A DNA stretch of 12,720 nt from an uncultured Clostridia bacterium. GTDB lineage: Bacteria; Bacillota; Clostridia; Oscillospirales; Ruminococcaceae. Numbering within the stretch: the stretch's first letter is position 1; every line of letters starts with the position of its first letter. This document shows positions 1 to 6,181 of this stretch, piece after piece. The notes under the pieces are model-generated. The model did not search any database. It was not told the origin of the DNA and saw only the letters and a list, made by a program, of their open reading frames with translations. The stretch spans positions 1 through 12,720 of the forward strand of contig CAMVBT010000036.1 of the NCBI GenBank assembly GCA_947165805.1, read 5' to 3'. The position numbers and the translations under genes were made by a program.

Positions 1-2
1 AC

Positions 3-752
3 CTTGACACCGACGAGGAATGTATGACCGAGGTCACACAAAATCTCGGCACACTGAAAAGGGCTTGGGAGTGGTCGGAGAAAAAAGGTCTGATAACATT
101 TGTATGGCATTGGTTCTCGCCTCTCGGCGGACATTCAAAATCCTTTTTCAGCAGAAACACCGATTTTGACGCAAGCCGTGCAGCAACAGACGGAACGCCT
201 GAAAACAAGGCACTGCTTTCCGATATGGACATGATGGCGGGACTGCTCCGTCCGTTTTGCGATAAGGGAATTCCGATACTTTGGAGACCGTTCCATGAAG
301 GTGACGGCGACTGGTTCTGGTGGGGAGCAAAGGGTGCGGACACAGTTAAGAAGCTGTGGCGGATCATGTTTGATCGCTACACCGGAGTGCATGAACTGAA
401 TAACCTGATATGGGTGTGGAATTCACAGGTACCGGAATGTTATCCCGGTGATGATACTGTGGATATTATTTCAAGGGATATGTACCCGGATAAGCATATT
501 CATACAAGCCGGAGCGAGATGTATCACGAGCTTCTGAAGATCACCGGTCAGCCCAAAATAACGGTCATAGGAGAAACAGGTACTGTTCCCGATGTTGATG
601 CCGTACATAATGAAAAAATCGGCTGGGCAAGCTATATGACATGGTCAAAGGAGTTCTGCCTGAGTGACGAATATACAGACCGGGAATATCTGAAAAAAGT
701 ATATGACAGTCCAAACTCGGTCACGCTTGAGGATCTCCCGGTGCTTTATTGA
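3..752 (+). CDS. GH26 glycoside hydrolase (beta-mannanase type), 3' part only
   Basis: The reading frame is open from the window edge, so the N-terminus, any signal peptide and any attached modules lie outside; a Met codon at 24 is internal. Counting from that Met, WRPFHEGDGDWFWWG (residues 88-101) matches the GH26 signature. In this family the His-Glu pair (H91, E92) supplies the acid/base, and E184 in VIGETG fits the nucleophile strand. Aromatic-rich blocks such as WHWFSPLGG (28-36) and the VWNSQ block (131-135) fit the substrate cleft of the TIM barrel. GH26 enzymes are retaining hydrolases, mostly endo-beta-1,4-mannanases; some act on mixed-linkage beta-glucan or xylan, so the exact substrate is not fixed. 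The protein ends shortly after the barrel, so no C-terminal dockerin or carbohydrate-binding module follows. It converges on the AraC-type gene; the 88 nt between them hold no clear terminator. Family identity is secure, substrate inferred. Confidence 0.9.
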   Translation, partial: LDTDEECMTEVTQNLGTLKRAWEWSEKKGLITFVWHWFSPLGGHSKSFFSRNTDFDASRAATDGTPENKALLSDMDMMAGLLRPFCDKGIPILWRPFHEGDGDWFWWGAKGADTVKKLWRIMFDRYTGVHELNNLIWVWNSQVPECYPGDDTVDIISRDMYPDKHIHTSRSEMYHELLKITGQPKITVIGETGTVPDVDAVHNEKIGWASYMTWSKEFCLSDEYTDREYLKKVYDSPNSVTLEDLPVLY

Positions 753-840
753 CACCGACATTGTAATTATCCGCGGATCTGCCATGCAGACTTGTGTAGC
801 AGGCTACCATAAAGAACAGGTGAAACGATTTTTTTGAATG

Positions 841-1641
841 TCAGTCATTTCCGTGGGCGCTCGGGCTCTCACCGTAGCGTTTCACATATGCTTTGTAGAA
901 TACCGAATAATCCCCGAAGCCGCAGCTTTCTGCGGCTTTTTTTGCGCTCATGCCGCTGTAGAGAAGCTCTCTTGCTCTGATAAGCCGCTTTGCGGTGATG
1001 TATGACCACGGTGATGTTCCGGTAGCCTGTCTGAAGATACGGGAGAACTGGGACGCACTGAGAAAGAAGTGCGCCGCAAGCTGCTCGACAGTGATCTCCT
1101 CAAAAAGCACATCATTTACATACCGCACTGTCTGTTCGGAAAGCGCTGACCCGGCTGGAGCTTTCCCGCTTTTCTGCTGCGCTGTCATTGCTGTTATATC
1201 GGCAAGCCTTGTCGTCATCAGCAGCGTTCTGCCGTAATCGTCGCCCTCATAATAGCACATATCCCGGAATATATCTTCAAGTCCGGGCAGAAAGTACAGA
1301 TTTTGTTTCCCGAGGGGACGATCGGTGAACGGTCTCATGAGCCGCCTTTCCGGGTCGAAGCTGTCAAACAGCGACAGAGGAAAATTGACCGCATACCTTT
1401 CGTACCGTTCTGCACTGAGAAACCGTATGCAGTGTGCTTCGCCCGGACGCATTATCAGCAGACTTCCTTTTGTCAGCGGATACACCGTGCCTTCCACAAG
1501 ATACTGCGCATTGCCCGAAATAAAATAGAACACCTCGCATCTGTCGTGGATATGGAAATCAAATCCGCTGCCTGTCGGAGTGTCATTTATGGCGTGTCGT
1601 ATATACAGTCCGGCGCTTTCGCTTTCTTTCAGAAAGTCCAT
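841..1641 (-). CDS. AraC-family transcriptional regulator with N-terminal cupin domain
   Basis: This is a 266-residue one-component regulator. The N-terminal half is a cupin-type sensor: FHIHDRCEVFYFISG (29-43) and RPGEAH (65-70) are the usual strand motifs of AraC_binding/cupin_2 domains that bind a sugar or related small ligand. The C-terminal 100 residues hold two helix-turn-helix units, the first around 182-205 and the second around 232-255, ending in GFGDYSVFYKAYVKRYGESP, the classic AraC/XylS signature. The start at 1641 is chosen because GGGGTGA lies 4 nt upstream; an in-frame Met codon at 1668 has no ribosome binding site and falls inside the predicted promoter. The gene is divergent from the epimerase-dehydrogenase-transporter operon, so it probably controls that operon, and possibly the mannanase, in response to a sugar. 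Confidence 0.93.
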   Translation of the reverse strand: MDFLKESESAGLYIRHAINDTPTGSGFDFHIHDRCEVFYFISGNAQYLVEGTVYPLTKGSLLIMRPGEAHCIRFLSAERYERYAVNFPLSLFDSFDPERRLMRPFTDRPLGKQNLYFLPGLEDIFRDMCYYEGDDYGRTLLMTTRLADITAMTAQQKSGKAPAGSALSEQTVRYVNDVLFEEITVEQLAAHFFLSASQFSRIFRQATGTSPWSYITAKRLIRARELLYSGMSAKKAAESCGFGDYSVFYKAYVKRYGESPSAHGND

Positions 1642-1658
1642 TCTATCACCCCGCGATA

Positions 1659-1687
1659 ATTGTATCATATTATGCGCGTAATTGCAA
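1659..1687 (-). promoter_or_regulatory. Promoter of the AraC-type gene
   Basis: On the minus strand a -35 TTGCAA (1687-1682) is followed after exactly 17 bp by -10 TACAAT (1664-1659). This places the transcript start about 10 nt before the ribosome binding site, giving a very short leader. The -35 box coincides with one copy of a TTGCAAT repeat, so bound regulator could block its own promoter. Boxes are read directly; activity is inferred. Confidence 0.6.
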
Positions 1688-1721
1688 TATATTACGATAA
1701 ATTTTGCAATTGTAATGCAAA
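1682..1721. promoter_or_regulatory. Candidate AraC operator: two TTGCAAT direct repeats 22 bp apart
   Basis: TTGCAAT occurs at 1682-1688 and again at 1704-1710, exactly 22 bp (two helical turns) apart. A third related element, TGCAAA (1716-1721), forms an inverted repeat with TTTGCA (1703-1708) around 7 nt. AraC-family monomers typically bind direct half-sites about 21 bp apart on one face of the helix. The copies sit on the -35 boxes of both divergent promoters. Repeats are seen directly; regulator binding is inferred. Confidence 0.45.
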
Positions 1722-1738
1722 TTATTATGTGATATTAT
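1710..1738 (+). promoter_or_regulatory. Promoter of the epimerase-dehydrogenase-transporter operon
   Basis: A -35 TTGTAA (1710-1715) and a -10 TATTAT (1733-1738) are separated by 17 bp. The transcript would start near 1745, followed by AAGGAGG (1755-1761) seven nt before the ATG at 1769. The non-consensus -35 overlaps a TTGCAAT repeat, consistent with an activator-dependent promoter of the AraC type. The surrounding DNA is AT-rich, so chance matches are possible. Confidence 0.5.
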
Positions 1739-1768
1739 TATATCAACGAAAACAAAGGAGGTAATATT

Positions 1769-2590
1769 ATGAAATACAGACTGGCGGCATTCGCCGACGA
1801 AGCTGCTCCCGACCTTGCGGGACAGATAGCGGCAATGCGGGAAAACGGGATAGAGCTTCTTGAGATCAGGGGAGTTGACGGTGAGAACATCGACAGGATA
1901 TCGGACCAAAAAGCCCGCGAGATACGAAAAATGCTCGATGACGTGGGTATCGCTGTCTGGTCACTTGGCTCGCCCTTAGGGAAAATAGGGATAGGCGATG
2001 ACTTTGCGCCGCGTCTCGACAGCTTTAAGCACAGCTTAGAGCTTGCCGACATTCTGGGCGCAAAGCATATCCGGCTTTTCAGCTTCTACGGGACAACGGA
2101 AATTGACCCGGTGCTTGAAAGGCTGGATTGCTTCATTGAAGCAGCGGCAGGGACGGATATCATTCTTTGTCATGAGAATGAAAAAAGCATATACGGAGAC
2201 ACGGCCGCAAAGTGCGCGGAGATACACAAGGCTCTGCCGCAGCTTCGGGCGGTGTTCGACCCTGCAAACTTCATACAGTGCGGACAGGACACGAAACAGG
2301 CATGGGAGCTTCTCTCGCCCTATGTGGAGCAGATGCATATCAAGGACGCACTCCCCGACGGCTCGGGAGTGGCGGCCGGAAAGGGCGCGGGTGAACTGCC
2401 GTTCCTGCTGTCGCAGTACAGGGGCGAGGTGCTTACCGTAGAGCCGCACCTGTCGGTATTTGCGGGTTTCGATAAATTAGAAACGGAGCAGAAAACAAAG
2501 ATGCACTATACTTACCCCGACTCACGGACAGCATTTACGGTGGCGGTAAACGCACTTAAAGGTATCATAGGAGGACATCAAAATGGATAA
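1769..2590 (+). CDS. Sugar phosphate isomerase/epimerase, xylose-isomerase-like TIM barrel
   Basis: This 273-residue protein has the length and pattern of the AP-endonuclease-2/xylose isomerase-like superfamily (IolE, IolI, D-psicose/tagatose epimerase types). The metal-binding positions are visible: HENEKSIYGDT with E136, FDPANF with D164, MHIKDA with H190 and VEPHL with E225. The N-terminal AAFADEAAPDLAGQI is typical of this family. Members interconvert ketoses or inosose-type intermediates in the cytoplasm using a divalent metal; which sugar is handled here cannot be read. It is the first gene of its operon, has an AAGGAGG ribosome binding site 7 nt before the ATG, and overlaps the dehydrogenase gene by 8 nt. 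An epimerase beside a Gfo/Idh/MocA dehydrogenase usually marks oxidation then epimerisation of a rare sugar or inositol derivative. Confidence 0.88.
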   Translation: MKYRLAAFADEAAPDLAGQIAAMRENGIELLEIRGVDGENIDRISDQKAREIRKMLDDVGIAVWSLGSPLGKIGIGDDFAPRLDSFKHSLELADILGAKHIRLFSFYGTTEIDPVLERLDCFIEAAAGTDIILCHENEKSIYGDTAAKCAEIHKALPQLRAVFDPANFIQCGQDTKQAWELLSPYVEQMHIKDALPDGSGVAAGKGAGELPFLLSQYRGEVLTVEPHLSVFAGFDKLETEQKTKMHYTYPDSRTAFTVAVNALKGIIGGHQNG

Positions 2591-3755
2591 GATAAAACTT
2601 GGAATAATCGGAATGGGCAATATGGGCAGCGGACATCTCGGATATGTGATGAACGGAGAATGTCCCCGCGTCGAGATAACGGCTATTGCGGATGCCGACC
2701 CGGAAAAGCTGAAAAAGGCAAGCGAAAAGCTCCCCTCTGCGGCTGTTTATGACAGCGCGGAAGGTCTGATAAACAGCGGAAAAGCGGATGCGGTACTGAT
2801 AGCAGTCCCCCACTACGACCACCCGGCGATAGCTATAAAAGCGTTTGAACACGGGCTGCACGTCCTGACCGAAAAGCCCGCCGGAGTATTTACAAGACAG
2901 GTGCGAGAGATGAATGAAGCCGCAAAGAAGTCAGGAAAATGCTTCGGCATTATGTTCAATCAGCGTACCAACCCTATCTATGCAAAGGCAAGAGAGATAG
3001 TCAGATCGGGGCAGCTTGGCGAGACAAAAAGGCTTGTGTGGATAATCACAAACTGGTACCGCACACAGGCTTACTACGATTCCGGCACATGGCGCGCTAC
3101 ATGGAACGGCGAGGGCGGCGGAGTGCTGCTGAACCAGGCACCTCACAACCTTGATCTGTGGCAATGGATATTCGGTATGCCAAAGAGGGTAAGGGCATTC
3201 TGCGCAGTCGGGAAATACCACGATATCGGCGTTGAGGACGATGTGACGATCTACGGCGAATACGAAAACGGCGCGACAGCCGCGTTCATCACCACTACCG
3301 GTGAAGCTCCCGGCACCAACAGGCTCGAGATCTCCGGCACAAAGGGCAAGCTCGTTCTGGAGGACGGAAAGCTGAAGCACTGGAGGCTGAAAGAGGACGA
3401 GCGCGTTACCTGTGCGGAATGCAGGAACGGTTTTGTTCATCCGGAATGTGATTATGAAGAATACACCGCTCCCGAGCCCGACGGTCACCCGGAAATACTC
3501 AACAATTTCGCGGATCATATACTTGACGGCGCGGAACTTATCGCTCCCGGCGAGGAAGGCCTGAACTCGCTGTCGATATCAAATGCCGCGTATCTGTCTT
3601 CGTGGACAGACGGTTGGGCGGAGATTCCTGTGGCGGAGGACGCTTTTGAGAAGCAGCTCGCATGGCTGTGCCACAATGAAAAGCTTACAAAGAAGCCGCC
3701 GCTTGTAAGTGAGCCGGCTGAAAAACTTGCGGAGCGCTGGAGGGTACACTGGTGA
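2583..3755 (+). CDS. Gfo/Idh/MocA family NAD(P)-dependent sugar oxidoreductase
   Basis: This is a 390-residue oxidoreductase with an N-terminal Rossmann fold: LGIIGMGNMGSGHLG (6-20) carries the GxGxxG nucleotide loop, and VLTEKPAG (94-101) holds the family EKP motif whose Lys98 takes part in catalysis. The substrate domain contains GGGVLLNQAPHNLDLW (178-193), with H188 and D191 in the conserved HxxD arrangement. Family members oxidise or reduce the hydroxyl groups of sugars, inositols or their phosphates with NAD(P); some hydrolyse glycosides by an oxidative mechanism. The start is supported by AGGAGG (2569-2574) eight nt upstream. It overlaps the epimerase gene by 8 nt and the transporter gene by 4 nt, so the three are translationally coupled. 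The C-terminal 60 residues extend past the core fold, as in longer members. Substrate unknown. Confidence 0.92.
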   Translation: MDKIKLGIIGMGNMGSGHLGYVMNGECPRVEITAIADADPEKLKKASEKLPSAAVYDSAEGLINSGKADAVLIAVPHYDHPAIAIKAFEHGLHVLTEKPAGVFTRQVREMNEAAKKSGKCFGIMFNQRTNPIYAKAREIVRSGQLGETKRLVWIITNWYRTQAYYDSGTWRATWNGEGGGVLLNQAPHNLDLWQWIFGMPKRVRAFCAVGKYHDIGVEDDVTIYGEYENGATAAFITTTGEAPGTNRLEISGTKGKLVLEDGKLKHWRLKEDERVTCAECRNGFVHPECDYEEYTAPEPDGHPEILNNFADHILDGAELIAPGEEGLNSLSISNAAYLSSWTDGWAEIPVAEDAFEKQLAWLCHNEKLTKKPPLVSEPAEKLAERWRVHW

Positions 3756-4588
3756 ACGGTCTTGCTCTTATGGCAGGGGTCACACTCTGCTACACGATAA
3801 CTTCGCTGAGCGACAAATACGCTGCCTCAAAAGCTAAGCTTTCTCCGGACAATTTCACATTCCTTATGTGTGCATCAATGTCAGTGTTTCTGGCGCTGAC
3901 ACTGCCGTTTCAGACGATAGCGTTCACACTGACGTGGCAGGCATTTGCGGGTATCGCGCTTGTCGCGGTGTGCAGGCTGCTCGAATTCAGAATGAGCATA
4001 CTTGTACTTAAAGAAATGTCTGCGTTCGAGCTTAAAGCGTGGCTTGGAGTTACGCTGTTCGTGTCGTACTTCGCCGATGTGTTTATGGGGGCAGGTCTCA
4101 GCTTGCTTAAACTTGGTTTCATCTGCGCGGCAGCTCTCGGGCTTGTGCTGATCGTCCGATCGGACAAGGCGGAGAAGATAAACTACAGGCGCATAATACT
4201 GCCCCTTGTGCTGTATCTTGCCGCCAGATTCGGGTACGGTCTTGTGATACGGACATTCTCCGCCTATGCTTCGTCAATAATGCTGCTCCTGCCGGGACTG
4301 GTGCTTGTCGCTTTAGCTGTACTTCCGAAGGTACGCTTCGGAGAGTTCCGGGAAAAGCCCAAAGGCACAGATCTGGTAACTCTCGCACGGATACCGAACG
4401 CTGCCGGTATGATAATGGAAAATGCGGTGATAACGATAAGTCTTGCAAGCTATTCGCTGATACAGCCGATGATACTTGTTACGCTGTTTGTTATCGGGCT
4501 GATACGGCGGGAAGCAGTATCGAAGGAAAATATCATCGGCGGAGTGCTCGCGATAGCGGGCGTTCTGGGATTTCAGCTCTGCGGGTAA
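3752..4588 (+). CDS. DMT/EamA-like multi-pass membrane transporter
   Basis: This 278-residue, strongly hydrophobic protein starts with GTG, whose GTGA overlaps the dehydrogenase stop; GGAGGG (3739-3744) sits 7 nt upstream. About nine to ten membrane segments can be drawn (roughly 2-20, 35-52, 63-83, 92-113, 119-137, 147-165, 172-192, 213-232, 234-250, 260-277), arranged as two similar halves of about 140 residues with a charged loop near 137-148. This is the layout of the drug/metabolite transporter superfamily. The final AGVLGFQLCG helix resembles the usual EamA end. In the operon it would import the rare sugar or export a product. It is more divergent than a typical EamA protein, so the family call is by topology rather than by a diagnostic motif. 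Confidence 0.75.
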   Translation: MNGLALMAGVTLCYTITSLSDKYAASKAKLSPDNFTFLMCASMSVFLALTLPFQTIAFTLTWQAFAGIALVAVCRLLEFRMSILVLKEMSAFELKAWLGVTLFVSYFADVFMGAGLSLLKLGFICAAALGLVLIVRSDKAEKINYRRIILPLVLYLAARFGYGLVIRTFSAYASSIMLLLPGLVLVALAVLPKVRFGEFREKPKGTDLVTLARIPNAAGMIMENAVITISLASYSLIQPMILVTLFVIGLIRREAVSKENIIGGVLAIAGVLGFQLCG

Positions 4589-4594
4589 ATAACA

Positions 4595-4627
4595 GAGGCT
4601 CGGAACAGGTATGTCCGGGCTTCTTTT
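4595..4627 (+). terminator. Rho-independent terminator after the transporter gene
   Basis: GAGGCTCGGA (4595-4604) pairs with TCCGGGCTTC (4614-4623) as a 10-bp stem with two G-U pairs and a 9-nt loop, followed by TTTT. It lies 7 nt after the transporter stop and would end the sugar operon. The T-run is short, so termination may be partial. Confidence 0.6.
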
Positions 4628-4713
4628 GTCCGGCGTTTTCGGATAACTATGCTTCACTGTATGCAAAATGAGAGATTTTTCGGAAAATGTCTCTCGGGTA
4701 TGTAAATCGGACA

Positions 4714-4752
4714 AATTATAAATTGCAAAACCGAATGATATGTGTTATAATT
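4714..4752. repeat. Inverted repeat framing the redox-operon promoter
   Basis: AATTATAA (4714-4721) and TTATAATT (4745-4752) are perfect 8-nt inverted copies separated by 23 nt. The left arm abuts the -35 box and the right arm contains the -10 box. It could be an operator for the TetR-type protein encoded just downstream. However, the arms are pure A/T and the spacing is wider than usual for TetR operators, so chance is a real alternative. Confidence 0.25.
4723..4751 (+). promoter_or_regulatory. Extended -10 promoter of the TetR/redox operon
   Basis: The -35 TTGCAA (4723-4728), a 17-bp spacer and a consensus -10 TATAAT (4746-4751) preceded by TGT (TGn extension, 4743-4745) form a near-ideal housekeeping promoter. 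Transcription would start near 4758, leaving about 85 nt before the first ribosome binding site and start codon. No other convincing promoter is seen before 11314, so this is likely the main promoter for the whole operon. Confidence 0.7.
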
Positions 4753-4842
4753 ATTGAAATATACTCTGCCTTAAGTGCATTTTTCAGGCGGACACATTAC
4801 TTGATGAGCAGACTTTGATTACAAAAAGGAGGTTCTTATACC

Positions 4843-4902
4843 ATGATGCTTATCATCGGAATTACAGACATAAGGCATGAAAAATATCTTACAGGCAAAT
4901 AA
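4843..4902 (+). CDS. Possible 19-codon leader ORF upstream of the TetR gene
   Basis: An AAGGAGG ribosome binding site (4826-4832) stands 10 nt before an ATG that opens a 19-codon frame encoding MMLIIGITDIRHEKYLTGK, ending in TAA 48 nt before the TetR start. This site is much stronger than anything in front of the TetR gene, so ribosomes probably initiate here. It could be a leader peptide that tunes TetR translation, a very small protein, or the remnant of a decayed gene. There is no run of one amino acid that would suggest classical attenuation. Translation is inferred only from the ribosome binding site and spacing. Confidence 0.35.
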   Translation: MMLIIGITDIRHEKYLTGK

Positions 4903-4950
4903 AAATGAACGGAAAGACAAAAACTGCACCGACTTGGACGAAAGCAAGGG

Positions 4951-5508
4951 ATGAGGTCGATGATACGAAGAAAGAGCACAAAGGAGCTGCTGGGCGAGTC
5001 TATACACGATCTCGCACAGATAAAGCCGGTGGACAAGATAACCGTGAAGGAGATCACCGATAACTGCGGAATGTCTCCAGCGACCTTCTATCGGCATTTT
5101 CATGACAAGAATGAGCTTGTGGCATGGATATACAACTATCAGATGGAAGACATATATATGGACTTCTGCACAGGTTCCGAGAGCTGGCGTGAGGCTGTGA
5201 GGGATATGGTGATGATACTTGACAATGACAGGAGCTTTTACAGCAACGCTCTGATAAACACCACGGGACCTAATGCTTTTTTCTATGCTACAAGACAGCG
5301 CAGTGTGGAACTGCTGACAGAGTATGTAAAATTCAGCAATAACGGAAGTATTTCCGAAGAACAGCTTTTCGACATAAGCTTTTATCTGTGGGGAATGTCC
5401 TGCACGATAACCGAATGGTTTCTGAACAAGCATCCATATACAGTCGATCAGATCACAGATCACTTGTACAATGCAATGCCCGCGTCACTGAAAGCGTATC
5501 TGATATAA
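4951..5508 (+). CDS. TetR/AcrR-family transcriptional regulator
   Basis: A 185-residue regulator. The N-terminal DNA-binding domain is clear: a first helix KELLGESIHDLAQIKPVDKI (11-30), then TVKEITDNCGMSPATFYRHF (31-50), the TetR helix-turn-helix ending in the typical TFYRHFHDKNEL. The rest is a helical ligand/dimer domain of the DhaS-like kind, with FYLWGMSCTITEWFLN (144-159) matching the usual late helix. The start is uncertain: ATG 4951 has an AAGGG directly against it and ATG 4960 has GAGG only 3 nt away, so translation may depend on ribosomes finishing the upstream short ORF. Being first in the operon behind the 4723 promoter, it likely controls its own operon, with an unknown ligand. 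Confidence 0.88.
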   Translation: MRSMIRRKSTKELLGESIHDLAQIKPVDKITVKEITDNCGMSPATFYRHFHDKNELVAWIYNYQMEDIYMDFCTGSESWREAVRDMVMILDNDRSFYSNALINTTGPNAFFYATRQRSVELLTEYVKFSNNGSISEEQLFDISFYLWGMSCTITEWFLNKHPYTVDQITDHLYNAMPASLKAYLI

Positions 5509-5522
5509 AGGAGGTAAACAGA

Positions 5523-5771
5523 ATGACTGCCGATGAAAGGATCATAGCACTTGCCGACCCGGACAGTATCGCTCAGATACCGTCGTTCCTGCGAAAGCAC
5601 GCTTTTGAATGTTCGTGCAGGCTCATAGCCCGCGAACATCCGGATATATACCAAGCGTTTTCCTCCGACGCAGAACCGGACAACGGCTCAAAAGCGCAAA
5701 TGAAAGCATTGATCGACGATATAATTGCAAAACGCTTGGAAAAATATGACTGCAAAGGAGAAAACACATGA
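5523..5771 (+). CDS. Small hypothetical protein, 82 residues
   Basis: No family is recognised. The start at 5523 is fixed by AAGGAGG (5508-5514), which overlaps the TetR stop region and lies 8 nt upstream; the same frame is open further 5', but that part is a shadow of the TetR gene. The product looks cytoplasmic, with no signal peptide or membrane segment. It has two predicted helical parts, about 3-43 and 56-75, joined by an acidic, flexible stretch (SSDAEPDNGS). Three cysteines are present (C30, C32, C77), the first two as a CSC. Its ATGA overlap with the flavodoxin gene and its position before flavodoxin and radical SAM genes make it a candidate partner of that pair. A RiPP precursor is possible but not supported by any leader or core pattern. 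Confidence 0.7.
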   Translation: MTADERIIALADPDSIAQIPSFLRKHAFECSCRLIAREHPDIYQAFSSDAEPDNGSKAQMKALIDDIIAKRLEKYDCKGENT

Positions 5772-6181
5772 AAGCAGAGATCAGATATTTTACAAAAACA
5801 GGAAACACCAAAAAGCTCGCCGATGCGATAGCCGAAGAACTCGGCACTCAGGCAAAAGATCTCTCCGCGCCGCTTCCCGAAAAGAACGATATTCTTTTCC
5901 TTTGCAGCTCGGTGTATTGGGCAGGCGCGGACAGCAGCGTGAAAAAGTATATCAAGGATAACGCGAACAAGATCGGAACGCTCGTAAATGTCAGCACCGC
6001 CGCGATGATAGGATCGACCTATGCGCAGATAAAAAAGGTATGCGGACAGGCGGGTGTGACGATATCCGACAAGGAGTTCCACTGCCGCGGAAAATTCGCC
6101 GCCATGCACCCGGGACACCCGGACGACGCGGACATACAAGCGGTGAAGGAGTTTGCGCGAAAGGTCATGGGGGAATCGTAA
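5768..6181 (+). CDS. Small flavodoxin-family protein
   Basis: This 137-residue protein starts RYFTKTGNTKKLADAIAEEL (6-25). The TxTGNT loop (T9-T14) is the FMN phosphate-binding site of flavodoxins. SSVYWAG (47-53) corresponds to the loop that stacks on the isoalloxazine ring, and FAAMHPGHPDDADIQAVKEF resembles the C-terminal segment of short flavodoxins in clostridia. It probably serves as a one-electron carrier. AAAGGAG (5754-5760) sits 7 nt upstream, the start overlaps the previous stop (ATGA), and its own stop shares one base with the radical SAM start (TAATG). That tight coupling suggests it donates electrons to the radical SAM enzyme's iron-sulfur cluster, a known role for flavodoxins. 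Confidence 0.87.
   Translation: MKAEIRYFTKTGNTKKLADAIAEELGTQAKDLSAPLPEKNDILFLCSSVYWAGADSSVKKYIKDNANKIGTLVNVSTAAMIGSTYAQIKKVCGQAGVTISDKEFHCRGKFAAMHPGHPDDADIQAVKEFARKVMGES

Noticed and set aside
753..840. Possible bidirectional terminator between the convergent GH26 and AraC genes
   Set aside because: Only short stems (TCTGC/GCAGA, GTAG/CTAC) and a palindrome ATCCGCGGAT are present; the T-run at 829-835 is not next to a stable stem.
4670..4695. GAGAGA/TCTCTC hairpin between the two operons
   Set aside because: Six pairs with a 14-nt loop and no T-run; it does not look like a terminator or riboswitch.
4819..5463. 214-residue minus-strand frame opposite the TetR gene
   Set aside because: The plus strand encodes a clear TetR helix-turn-helix protein; the antisense frame has no motif or ribosome binding site.
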